From Psychrobacter sp. UBA6766 (GTDB lineage: Bacteria > Pseudomonadota > Gammaproteobacteria > Pseudomonadales > Moraxellaceae), in contig NZ_DKGQ01000033.1 of the NCBI RefSeq assembly GCF_002453355.1, forward strand, positions 33,224 to 97,223: 64,000 nt of DNA. Reading direction: 5' to 3'. The position numbers and the translations under genes are program-made. The notes under the pieces were generated by a model that saw nothing but the letters and a program-made list of their open reading frames with translations, ran no database searches and was not told where the DNA came from. Of the stretch, positions 53,973-62,923 are shown piece after piece (within the stretch, counting starts at the first letter, position 1; every line of letters starts with the position of its first letter).

Positions 53973-54569
53973 TTATTTAACGCGCGCACGATATTTGACC
54001 ACGACCGTATCATTTAGACCAACGCCTTCTAAATCCCAGCGCACCGCTTTATAGTATTTTAACGGGATTTCTTGCAATTGGTTGTCAACCTTACCGCGTA
54101 ATGGCATTCGAGCAAACGTATCGCCATCGGCACTGCCATAGGGGAAATCAGGCGATACCGCACGTAGCAACTCTACTTGCTCTGGAATGCTCATGGTAAC
54201 CGTCATTTTGCGTACGCGATCAGCATTGGTATTGGTAAAATAGCCATGATATTCCAAAACATTTCCCGACTGTAAGCGCGTATTGGCATTAACAGGCACC
54301 AATAGCTCCTGACCATTGGCATCGACACTAACCAGTGACGCGGTGATTTTGCTATTAACTGCTTGGGCGTTTGAGCTACTGGCCGGATTAGCGTTTGACT
54401 GAACTGCCACTGAATTGTCAACGGCTTGTTCTGGCGTTGGCAACATCGCTGACGCCTGTGTCACGGCCATCACGCCAACAAGCGTACCAGCAACAACATG
54501 AAATAAGCGGTGTCCGCTCCATGCACTGAATGGGTTTGCAAAATGGTTACTTTTCTTCATGACATTCAT
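53973..54569 (-). CDS. Exported DUF11-like repeat protein
   Basis: 198 residues. A basic start and a hydrophobic segment (LFHVVAGTLVGVMAVTQASA) look like a signal peptide cleaved near residue 41. The mature part is one immunoglobulin-like domain (about 78-195) with NVLEYHGYFTNTNADRV and the DTVVVKYRARVK ending found in DUF11/conserved-repeat proteins. No lipobox. Function unknown; probably periplasmic or surface. Confidence 0.7.
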   Translation of the reverse strand: MNVMKKSNHFANPFSAWSGHRLFHVVAGTLVGVMAVTQASAMLPTPEQAVDNSVAVQSNANPASSSNAQAVNSKITASLVSVDANGQELLVPVNANTRLQSGNVLEYHGYFTNTNADRVRKMTVTMSIPEQVELLRAVSPDFPYGSADGDTFARMPLRGKVDNQLQEIPLKYYKAVRWDLEGVGLNDTVVVKYRARVK

Positions 54570-55038
54570 TATCCCTAGTTAATGTATCGGTAAAACAGTA
54601 TATCGATAAAACGATTTCTTTATAAAGCGCATGTCGGTAAAACGAAGCTAGTAAAACTGGCCAGTTTTTAAAACATTGGATGCTAAGCAAGCAACTGTCC
54701 GATTGCTCAAACAGTTAACTGATTACTTAAACATCATCATATATTGCTATCACGGTTAATGTTAACTTTTTACCGTCACCATTTTTGGCGATTGTTATTT
54801 TTATCAATTATCTGCGTAAGCTATCGCTAAAGCAATAGCGCTTAGCATATCAAAAAGCATTTCTTGGCACACTAACCCCGTGTTGAGGTTGTGTATATCA
54901 TCTATTGACTACCAAGACTTCTTAACGTGCCTGAAATAAAAGATAGCTCATAACAGCGTTTTTTGCTATGGTAATTCATTAGCGACAGGCTTGCTCTGTC
55001 ACGCTCTTTTTCTTATTCTAACGACTATTGCTCCCATT
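54570..55038. other. Gene-free region before argA
   Basis: About 470 AT-rich bases. No convincing reading frame, repeat or ARG-box-like site was found by eye. Confidence 0.35.
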
Positions 55039-56361
55039 ATGACTACTAGCGCCATGCCACAGATCAATCCTGAATACGTCCATTGGTTCCGTAACTCCGC
55101 CCCTTACATTAACACCCATCGCGGTAAGACTTTCGTGATTATGTTTGGTGGTGAGGCGGTCAATCATCCCAATTTTAGCACGCTGATTCATGACTTTGCT
55201 TTATTGCACAGTCTTGGGATCAAATTGGTATTAGTGCACGGGGCACGACCGCAAATCGAAAAAAACTTAAAAGACGCTCAGATTACCTCGCCATTGCATC
55301 AAGATATTCGCGTCACCCCGCGCGTTGCCATGCCCGCTATCTTACAAGCCGTTGGCGCCATTCGTTTGCAAATCGAAGCCCAGTTATCGATGGGCCTAGC
55401 AAACTCACCGATGTATGGCTCGCGCATTGACGCGGTTTCGGGTAACTTTGTCACCGCCCGTCCTTACGGTATTCGTGATGGTGTCGATTATCAGATGACC
55501 GGAGAAGTTCGCTCTATCGATGTTGAGGCCATTAAAAACAACCTATTACACGATCATATTGTGATTTTAGGCTCGATGGGTTATTCAGCGACTGGTGAAG
55601 TGTTTAACTTATTGGCTGAAGACGTCGCGCTTAGCGCTGCCGTAGCGCTTGGCGCGGATAAGCTAATATTTTTAGGCGAAGAAGCTGGCATCAACCATGA
55701 TGACCGCCTGCTACGTGAGATGATTCCAAATGAAGTCGATCGCTTCTTACGTGACCGTGACTTAAATTGTGAGATTAATTACTTTTTAAGCTGCGCCAGT
55801 AATGCTTGCCGTCAAGGCGTTCATCGTACCCATATTATTTCTTACGCCAAAGATGGCGCGCTACTCGAAGAGCTGTTCACCCGTGATGGTTCTGGAACTT
55901 TGATTAGTCATGACCCTTACGAAGAAATTCGCCGTGCCAATATCGACGATGTAGTCGGGCTGCTTGAGCTATTATCTCCGCTAGAAGAACAAGGCATCTT
56001 AGTCAGCCGCTCACGCGAGCGCTTAGAACAAGAAATTGACCACTATAGCGTCATTGAGCGCGACGGAATGGTTTTAGGTTGTGCAGCGCTTTATCCATTA
56101 GACGACAATTCGGCTGAAGTTGCTTGCGTGGCAGTTCACCCTGAATACCGTAGTGGCAACCGCGGTGCTGACTTGCTGGCATTTTTGGAGCAACAAGCAC
56201 GAAGCCATGGCCTACATAAATTATTTGTCTTAACCACTCGTACCGCGCATTGGTTTGTCGAGCAAGGTTTTGCTGAAGTTGAAGCCAGCGCTCTACCAGA
56301 AGCGCGCCGTGAGAAATACAATAACGGTCGTAATTCTAAAGTGTTCCAAAAAACGCTGTAA
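55039..56361 (+). CDS. argA: Amino-acid N-acetyltransferase ArgA
   Basis: 440 residues from the ATG at 55039; another ATG follows at 55054, and the frame opens at TTG 54991. An amino-acid-kinase domain comes first (FVIMFGGEAVNHPNF, LVLVHGARPQIE), then a C-terminal GNAT domain (about 295-440) with VACVAVHPEYRSGNRGADLL. This is the fused ArgA layout that makes N-acetylglutamate, the first step of arginine synthesis, with the kinase-like half serving arginine feedback. Confidence 0.95.
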   Translation: MTTSAMPQINPEYVHWFRNSAPYINTHRGKTFVIMFGGEAVNHPNFSTLIHDFALLHSLGIKLVLVHGARPQIEKNLKDAQITSPLHQDIRVTPRVAMPAILQAVGAIRLQIEAQLSMGLANSPMYGSRIDAVSGNFVTARPYGIRDGVDYQMTGEVRSIDVEAIKNNLLHDHIVILGSMGYSATGEVFNLLAEDVALSAAVALGADKLIFLGEEAGINHDDRLLREMIPNEVDRFLRDRDLNCEINYFLSCASNACRQGVHRTHIISYAKDGALLEELFTRDGSGTLISHDPYEEIRRANIDDVVGLLELLSPLEEQGILVSRSRERLEQEIDHYSVIERDGMVLGCAALYPLDDNSAEVACVAVHPEYRSGNRGADLLAFLEQQARSHGLHKLFVLTTRTAHWFVEQGFAEVEASALPEARREKYNNGRNSKVFQKTL

Positions 56362-56416
56362 ACATCGAGTTAATTATTCACGGATTTATAAACGACTGAC
56401 TTAATTCTCTCCCACT

Positions 56417-56448
56417 AAAAAGCCCTCATAATACATGAGGGCTTTTTT
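56417..56448. terminator. Terminator between argA and the FKBP gene
   Basis: AAAAAGCCCTCAT, a short loop, then ATGAGGGCTTTTTT. Confidence 0.9.
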
Positions 56449-56511
56449 ATACTTCATAACCGTTCTTTTATAACCACTGTGGCTTAAAAAGGTCAAAAGT
56501 CCAATAACGCC

Positions 56512-57243
56512 TTATTTTACCTTTAATAGCTCAACGGTAAAGATAAGCGTGCTGTTTGGCTCGATACCTGCGTTGCCCGCTTCGCCATAAGCAATATCTG
56601 ATGGGATGTAAAATTCGTATTTGCCGCCCTCTTTCATCAACTGTAGACCTTCTGTCCAGCCAGCGATAACTTGGTTTAGTGGGAATTCAATTGGCTCACC
56701 GCGCTCATAAGAGCTGTCAAACACCGTACCGTCAATCAATTTACCTTCGTAGTTGACTTCAACCACGTCGGTTGCTTTTGGTGATTTGCCAGTACCTGGG
56801 GTCAATACTTTATACTGTAAGCCAGAAGCAGTAGTTTTGACGCCTTCTTTTTTACCGTTTTCTGCTAAGAACGCCGCACCTTTGGTTTTGTTATCTTCAG
56901 CTTTGCCTTCCATCTCCTTGACGAACTTCTCTTCTTGTTCTTTTTGATAGGTCATCAACACTTCCTGCATTTGTTCTTGCGTCAATGCTGAGTCTTTACC
57001 TTCGTAGCCGTCACGGAAGCCTTTTTCAAAGGTATCAAGGTTCAGATCGCCGACCGCTTCTTTATTACCTTCTGCCATCATATAACCCAAGCTGTAACCC
57101 ACTTTTTCATTGGCTGGGCTTTTTTCAGTTACTGAAACGCTTTTGCTGGCGCTTTCTTTATTGCCATTACTAGCATTACAGCCGGTAACTAATAACATCG
57201 CACTAGCAAGTGCACTAATGCTTAAGGTAGTAATTTTTTTCAT
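56512..57243 (-). CDS. FKBP-type peptidyl-prolyl isomerase lipoprotein (FkpA/Mip-like)
   Basis: 243 residues. A lipoprotein signal ends in LLVTGC (Cys22). An N-terminal helical dimerisation domain (about 45-135, KVGYSLGYMMAEGNKE) precedes the FKBP domain (about 140-243) with VLTPGTGKSPKATDVVEVNY, FDSSYERGEPIEFPL and IPSDIAYGE. It helps fold periplasmic or outer-membrane proteins. A single gene. Confidence 0.9.
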   Translation of the reverse strand: MKKITTLSISALASAMLLVTGCNASNGNKESASKSVSVTEKSPANEKVGYSLGYMMAEGNKEAVGDLNLDTFEKGFRDGYEGKDSALTQEQMQEVLMTYQKEQEEKFVKEMEGKAEDNKTKGAAFLAENGKKEGVKTTASGLQYKVLTPGTGKSPKATDVVEVNYEGKLIDGTVFDSSYERGEPIEFPLNQVIAGWTEGLQLMKEGGKYEFYIPSDIAYGEAGNAGIEPNSTLIFTVELLKVK

Positions 57244-57669
57244 AGAATACTCTCAAATTGTAAGGATAGTGGCGAGATGTCACATTCTTCTATCATAGCA
57301 AATCTTAGTTTTAGGAGCTACGATTCCCTTGAAATTATCGGTCAAATGTACAGTCTATGTTAATTTCCGCTACAAAAATAACAACTTATCACACAACTAT
57401 AGTAAGAGGTTAAGCTTTCTATCTTTAAATCCCTCATTACTTCCGCTAAGCTAAATTGGTTAAGGTAAGAAGTAACAGAACGTAGATTTTGTTATCAATC
57501 GTACAGGATGTTGACCTATATCTTTTCAATCCCATTCCAAAATAATTTCAATTAAAAATACTAATAATCAGGTATGTGTTGGCGACAAACAATGATGCTT
57601 ATATCTACTGATAAAGTAAAAAGCATAAATTGTTTATTGGCTAATACATAATCATTAAAGGAGGACAGG
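57244..57669. other. Divergent promoter region of the FKBP and MscS-like genes
   Basis: About 425 AT-rich bases with no gene. A strong AAAGGAGG ribosome site lies at its right end. No operator-like repeat was noticed. Confidence 0.35.
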
Positions 57670-59439
57670 ATGAATCCAATGTATACATCGTTCAATGGTT
57701 ATCTTGGTGGCCCTATTGGTTCCATCATTGGCGCTATTTTGATTTTTATCATTGGCTGGCTCGTGGCACTGGGTATCGCTGCCCTCGTACGCGGTGTGTT
57801 GTCAAAAATAAATCTCAACCAGCGTATGAATTCTTCAACCGGTAAAAGCTACGATTTAGAAGGTATTATCTCAAAAATCGTCTTTTGGTTTATTTTTATC
57901 ATCGCTATCTCTGGCGCGCTAAGTCAGCTAAATCTAAATTCCATTTCAGCGCCATTTGCTAACATGGTCAACCAAGTCTTGACCTTTATCCCGAATCTTA
58001 TCGCTGCAATTGCAGTGGGTGTGATTGGTTGGGTGATTGCTACCGTTGCACGAACAGCAATCAATGCTGCCTTAGCAAAAACCTCGATGGATGAGCGTTT
58101 AAGCGCCAAAGCGGGCGTAAAACCGATGAGCAGCACCATTGCTGATATGGTTTACTGGTTCATCCTATTAGTTGTATTGACCATGGTACTTGGTCAGTTA
58201 GAGCTTGATGGTTTATTTGCACCATTGACCAATATGGTTGATAAAATCTTTAGCTTTATTCCTAACATTCTTATTGCTGGTGTGGTCTTCGTGGTGGGTT
58301 ATATCATCGCCAAAGTCGTACGCGGCATTGTGACCAACCTAGTGTCTACGTTTGATGTGCAAAAACTGGCATCAAGAGCAGGTTTAAGCGAACAGAACAG
58401 CTTACCGAATATTGCAGGTTCACTGGCGTTTTTGGTAGTGATCATTCCAACGATTATTGCCGCTTTAAATGCTTTGAAAATTGATGTGATTGCACGCCCT
58501 GCAACCAATATGCTGAACAAAATTATGGAAGCCTTGCCAAATATCTTTATGGCAGCTGCGATTTTAATCGTCACCTTCTATGTTGTTCGTATGGTTGCCA
58601 ACATCATCAAAGGTCTACTTGAAAACACCCAAGTTAATCAGTTGCCTGCAAAAGTAGGTTTACAGCAAACGATGGGGGATAAGAAAATCTCTGACCTAGT
58701 CGGTTATGCGATTATCTTCTTTGCAATGTTGTTTGCCGCTATCGCTGCCGCTGATTTACTAGGTTTTGAAGCGATTTCAGCCATCGTCACGATGTTCATT
58801 GCTTTTGGTGCCAATATTATCTTAGGCGCGGTCATCCTGTTTATTGGTTTTTGGCTTGCCAACATTATCGCTGGTGTCGTTGAACGCTCTGAACAGGGTT
58901 CGCAGTTCTTAGCAAATATCGTCCGTGTCTTAATCATGGGCTTAGTATTAGCCATGGGTCTAAAAGCGATGGGTATTGCCGACTCTATTGTTAACCTTGC
59001 ATTTGGTCTAACTCTGGGTGCCGTTGCGGTAGCATTTGCTCTATCATTCGGTCTTGGTGGTCAAGAAGCAGCTGCGCGTTTCTTGCGTAAAATGCAGGAC
59101 AAGATGGACAGAGAGCATGACGAAGCAAAAGCAAAATCTGCTTTGACACCTAACTCGTCAACTCAGGATAAAGTTGCGGCGGCAGTTCGTGAGAACACGC
59201 CAACCGCTACGCCAGCGTCACCTTCAACATCAACGTCAACCACCGATATCCATACGGATGTTGTTGATACGACTCGCGTTAATACCGATACTATCAATAC
59301 CTCTGATATTGAAAACACGGCTAACAAGCGTGTAAACAACAACGTTACTGGCGGTAGTATCACTGATGAGGGTATTAACAACAATAATTTACTGCCTGGT
59401 ACTGATAGCGGTCTAAACGACGACATCAATAACAAGTAA
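57670..59439 (+). CDS. MscS-related channel made of TM-helix repeats, without a cytoplasmic beta domain
   Basis: 589 residues. Four or five repeats of the TM-helix type found in mechanosensitive-channel relatives (for example FANMVNQVLTFIPNLIAAIA, LTNMVDKIFSFIPNILIAGV, ATNMLNKIMEALPNIFMAAA). The last helix pair ends in a Gly/Ala-rich MscS-like pore helix (LTLGAVAVAFALSFGLGG). The beta domain that normally follows in MscS is missing; instead there is a short charged helix (about 475-500) and a roughly 90-residue Thr/Ser/Asn-rich tail. A ribosome site AAAGGAGG precedes the ATG. Likely an inner-membrane channel of the conserved-TM-helix group; gating unknown. Confidence 0.8.
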   Translation: MNPMYTSFNGYLGGPIGSIIGAILIFIIGWLVALGIAALVRGVLSKINLNQRMNSSTGKSYDLEGIISKIVFWFIFIIAISGALSQLNLNSISAPFANMVNQVLTFIPNLIAAIAVGVIGWVIATVARTAINAALAKTSMDERLSAKAGVKPMSSTIADMVYWFILLVVLTMVLGQLELDGLFAPLTNMVDKIFSFIPNILIAGVVFVVGYIIAKVVRGIVTNLVSTFDVQKLASRAGLSEQNSLPNIAGSLAFLVVIIPTIIAALNALKIDVIARPATNMLNKIMEALPNIFMAAAILIVTFYVVRMVANIIKGLLENTQVNQLPAKVGLQQTMGDKKISDLVGYAIIFFAMLFAAIAAADLLGFEAISAIVTMFIAFGANIILGAVILFIGFWLANIIAGVVERSEQGSQFLANIVRVLIMGLVLAMGLKAMGIADSIVNLAFGLTLGAVAVAFALSFGLGGQEAAARFLRKMQDKMDREHDEAKAKSALTPNSSTQDKVAAAVRENTPTATPASPSTSTSTTDIHTDVVDTTRVNTDTINTSDIENTANKRVNNNVTGGSITDEGINNNNLLPGTDSGLNDDINNK

Positions 59440-59460
59440 GTATTGATTATATTTGAATTT

Positions 59461-59491
59461 AAAAAGAAGACAGCCTAGGCTGTCTTCTTTT
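59461..59491. terminator. Terminator after the MscS-like gene
   Basis: AAAAAGAAGACAGCC pairs with GGCTGTCTTCTTTT with almost no loop; bidirectional. Confidence 0.85.
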
Positions 59492-59560
59492 ATGAGTTTG
59501 AATAAATATCTCAAATATATAGCCGTAGCAGAGCATACTTTATAATTAATTTTGGCTTAT

Positions 59561-60880
59561 CTATGGCTTTAGGTTTTGCTGTTGCAATTGCTGTATTTGC
59601 TTGGTTAGCTGACGCTCTCGCTGACTCATGGCCGCAACTGGTTGAACCCACAAATCGATGTCAATAAAAGTATCATTAGCCTCATGAACAAAATCTATTC
59701 CCAGTACAATAACGTGATGCAACTCCGCTAGCGGTAAGCGCGTGGCAACATCCAAAGCGATTTTCGCTAAATTTGGTTGAATAACCTTTTTACTATTTTG
59801 CCCTTCTGCATCTTGGCCGTAAAATATCAGCACATAATGCCGACCTAAAGACTCATAGGAGTGTTGATGGATGATATAACCTTGTTGTTGTAATTTCTGT
59901 TCTTGCTTCGGATGGCGATACAATGTACGAATCAGCTCATGCCGTGAAAATAAAGATTCATTGAGTATTTGCTGTTGCCAATAAGAAAGATCTATTGCTG
60001 AAGACGCTTGGTCATCATTTTTTTGTAAATTATCACTATATATTTTTAGCATTTCACTACTCATCTGCGACCATAGTACAGCCGCCTGTGCCATGTGCTG
60101 CTGATACATCTGGATGGTCGTATTATGACTTTTTTGGGCCAGTACCATCGCAATCAGAGCAGAATTAGGCTTATCTTGCATCCTGTATTTAATCAGTTCA
60201 TTGTCTATAGCGATGGCTTGCGCAAATATATCAGGGCTATTTAGAAAATCACTCACTATCGCTTCTTCAGATTTAAGCCTGTTTATATGGCTACTATCAC
60301 TATGTTGCCTCTGCTCTAAATGATACTGTAAAAATCGCCATAACTCGCTTGGCGTGTGTAGCGCCTTTAGTATCAACTGCCAGTCGTGCCAGCCAAATAT
60401 CTGTAGTGATTGCTTGCTCTGTCTTATCTCTTCCGTAAAATACTGAGCAGTAAATTCATGCTTTAGACGCTTTCCTGCGCGATTATGAGTATTTTTATAA
60501 GTAAATCTGTTTGAATGATGACTCTCATTTTTAAATTGAATATCAAACACTAGAATCTCAATCGTAGGTTCTAGAGTGTCTTTATGCGTAAACAAATACT
60601 CTTTTTGCCATGCCAATCCTGATTTAATAGCAGTTTTACGCACACTTTCGATATCAGCCAAGGCCGTATCTTCAGGCAAATAGATGATCAGTTTTAATAG
60701 TTGTAATCGACCTAATGGCAGTTGATAAGTAAATTTTTGCGCATTATATTGTGCTTTATCGTCAGTCACAAACGCTTGAAAATTAGGCAAAATAATTCCT
60801 GATGTCTCAGATTGCAGGTAGCAAGCTAACTCATCGCCAAGATAGTTTTTATCAGATATCACTGTAGTCAAATTGGGCAC
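59561..60880 (-). CDS. Hypothetical protein, 439 residues, no recognised family
   Basis: Starts at a GTG, with AAAAGG about ten bases upstream. No signal peptide or membrane helix. The first roughly 150 residues look alpha/beta (FTYQLPLGRLQLLKLIIYLP, PTIEILVFDIQF). A helical middle (about 155-310) follows, with FGWHDWQLILKALHTPSELWRF cut into GWHDW and LWRFLQYHLEQ. A C-terminal alpha/beta part with YVLIFYGQDAEG and HHVIVLGIDFVHEANDTFIDIDLW and a Gln-rich end completes it. It could be an enzyme or a nucleic-acid-related orphan, but no catalytic motif is obvious. It stands alone between a terminator and a short-chain dehydrogenase. Confidence 0.7.
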   Translation of the reverse strand: MPNLTTVISDKNYLGDELACYLQSETSGIILPNFQAFVTDDKAQYNAQKFTYQLPLGRLQLLKLIIYLPEDTALADIESVRKTAIKSGLAWQKEYLFTHKDTLEPTIEILVFDIQFKNESHHSNRFTYKNTHNRAGKRLKHEFTAQYFTEEIRQSKQSLQIFGWHDWQLILKALHTPSELWRFLQYHLEQRQHSDSSHINRLKSEEAIVSDFLNSPDIFAQAIAIDNELIKYRMQDKPNSALIAMVLAQKSHNTTIQMYQQHMAQAAVLWSQMSSEMLKIYSDNLQKNDDQASSAIDLSYWQQQILNESLFSRHELIRTLYRHPKQEQKLQQQGYIIHQHSYESLGRHYVLIFYGQDAEGQNSKKVIQPNLAKIALDVATRLPLAELHHVIVLGIDFVHEANDTFIDIDLWVQPVAAMSQRERQLTKQIQQLQQQNLKP

Positions 60881-61162
60881 TGCCGCAACCTTTTCGTATC
60901 AAATATATATGGCAGTCAATATCTTGCCGCTGAGACAGATTATGCTATTGTCATAATTATTGGCAAAGTTTTGACATAAAATTAAACGATATAAGCGTGA
61001 TTATAGCAATTATACATAGTCGCATTTATAGCAGTGAGTTGTTATGATGACACAAAAGCCAGCAGATTCGCGCCGCATTTAATGGGCTATCAATTGCCAT
61101 AGCGCTTGCTTAATATTTTTATTTATATAATCGCACTCGTATGATAACAAGGACGGAACATC

Positions 61163-61945
61163 ATGAAACGCTTTAAAGAAAAAACTGTCATCGTCACGGG
61201 CGCAGGTTCAGGTATCGGCCGCGCAACTGCCATTCGTTTTGCTCAGGAAGGCGCCAACGTGGTTTTAGTTGGCCGCACGGTGCAAACACTAGAAGAAACG
61301 GCAAAAGCGTTTCCGCAAGATCGAACTTGGATTCATACTGACAATTTTTTGACTGTCGTCTGCGATATCAGTGTAGAGGGCCAAGTTCAAGAAATGATGA
61401 AAAGAGTCATTGATAAGTTTGAGACCATTGACGTCTTGGTAAACAACGCTGGCAAAGCTATGCAAGGCAAAATCACCGAGCTGTCTTCTGAAGATTGGAA
61501 ATTAGCCATCGACGTGAATTTAAATGGCACTTTTTATGTTTGTCAGGCTGCCATGCCGCATCTAATTGCCTCCAAAGGCAACATTATCAATGTCTCGTCA
61601 CTGTCTGGTGTCGGTGGTGACTGGAATATGGCGGCCTATAATGCTGCCAAAGCCGGTATCAGTAATTTAACTCGTACGCTAGCGCTAGATCACGGCGCAG
61701 ATGGCGTGCGCGTCAACGCTGTTAACCCAAGTGTGACGGCAACTGAGATGACCAGCGCCATTCAAGATAACGACAGCAAAACGAATAAGTTTTTAGACCG
61801 TTGCCCCCTTGGACGTATGGCTAAGCCAGAAGATATCGCTGCCGCCATTACTTTTTTAGCAAGCGATGATGCCTCTATGATTACTGGCGTTAATTTACCC
61901 GTTGATGGTGGAGTCAGTGCATCTAATGGTCAGCCGCATTTTTAA
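61163..61945 (+). CDS. Short-chain dehydrogenase/reductase (SDR family)
   Basis: 260 residues. TGAGSGIG cofactor loop (12-19), NNAG near 94, the Ser-Tyr-Lys catalytic set in NVSSLSGVGGDWNMAAYNAAKAG split as NVSSLSG and YNAAKAG, and a C-terminal DGGVSASNGQP. Resembles NAD(P)-dependent enzymes of the glucose dehydrogenase/acetoin-type classical SDR group; substrate unknown. AAGGACGG precedes the ATG. Its own terminator follows. Confidence 0.88.
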   Translation: MKRFKEKTVIVTGAGSGIGRATAIRFAQEGANVVLVGRTVQTLEETAKAFPQDRTWIHTDNFLTVVCDISVEGQVQEMMKRVIDKFETIDVLVNNAGKAMQGKITELSSEDWKLAIDVNLNGTFYVCQAAMPHLIASKGNIINVSSLSGVGGDWNMAAYNAAKAGISNLTRTLALDHGADGVRVNAVNPSVTATEMTSAIQDNDSKTNKFLDRCPLGRMAKPEDIAAAITFLASDDASMITGVNLPVDGGVSASNGQPHF

Positions 61946-62000
61946 CAGCCAGTAACCTAAAAAAACCACGAGGTAGGAATATTCATTATTTAAAATTAAA

Positions 62001-62037
62001 AAAGAAGCCTCTGATATCTCAATATCAGAGGCTTCTT
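62001..62037. terminator. Bidirectional terminator between the SDR gene and the acyltransferase
   Basis: AAAGAAGCCTCTGATAT, a loop, then ATATCAGAGGCTTCTT. Confidence 0.85.
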
Positions 62038-62068
62038 AGTTATAATACTTAGTGAAAAAAAAGAAAAT

Positions 62069-62764
62069 TTACTCAACTAAATTATTGATATCCTGTAGCG
62101 GCTGCGATAAACGCTCAGGGTGCCTTGGTACTACCCCTCGATACTGCGCATAAATTTTTGGCAAATCGACGTCAATGTCTCCCGTTGGATAAATGGGCGA
62201 CATAAAACGAATTTCCTTGGTTTTATAATCCATGGCGATAGGCAAAATGGGGACACCAGCACCCATCGCTAAATAATAAAATCCCGTTTTCCAGTCTTTG
62301 GTATATTGGCGCGTACCTTCTGGCGCTAAGCCCAAAAACAGTGGTTTGCCAGTTTTGAATTTATCAATACTGGCTTGCAGCACCGAGCCTTTATTAGCGC
62401 GGTCAATAGGAATAACCCCAATCCACTTTAACAGCTGCGCAAATACAGGCACTCTAAATAACGTGTGTTTGCCCATGATGCTGATTTTTAAATCTAGGGC
62501 AAATAAACTGGGAATCGCGTAAATACCATCGACGTTAGAGGTATGTGGCAAAGCCAAGACCACGGCCTGAGGGATATTTGGAATCTCGCCAACGGTACGC
62601 CAGCCCGCGGCTTTTAAAAGTGCGGCTCCAATCCTTGGCGCAAATTCATTACCACGTTTTGGCACCAAATGACCCAGTTGGTTTTTACTCAAACTTGGTA
62701 ACACTTTTGACCGCATAGGAGTAGAAACAGCCGCTTTGGAACGCTTAAAAAACTTTGATGTCAT
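62069..62764 (-). CDS. 1-acyl-sn-glycerol-3-phosphate acyltransferase-like protein
   Basis: 231 residues from the ATG at 62764, with GGATGG in front; the frame opens at a GTG (62803). The HX4D motif appears as HTSNVD, followed by FRVPVFAQLLKWIGVIPIDR, then APEGTRQ, the second PlsC-family block. It probably esterifies lysophosphatidate or a similar acceptor at the inner membrane. There is only a weakly hydrophobic N-terminus. It lies behind parE with a 159-bp gap. Confidence 0.82.
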   Translation of the reverse strand: MTSKFFKRSKAAVSTPMRSKVLPSLSKNQLGHLVPKRGNEFAPRIGAALLKAAGWRTVGEIPNIPQAVVLALPHTSNVDGIYAIPSLFALDLKISIMGKHTLFRVPVFAQLLKWIGVIPIDRANKGSVLQASIDKFKTGKPLFLGLAPEGTRQYTKDWKTGFYYLAMGAGVPILPIAMDYKTKEIRFMSPIYPTGDIDVDLPKIYAQYRGVVPRHPERLSQPLQDINNLVE

Positions 62765-62923
62765 GACGGCACCATCCAATAAAAGATGCTCACATAATAA
62801 CACTAAGCTTGTGATATTAAACTGAATTTTACACGGTTTTATTGCATAGTATCTTATTCAATCATAAATATAAGTAGACTGTTAGATTGAATATGATGTC
62901 TATAAACACCCTACAATGTAAAG

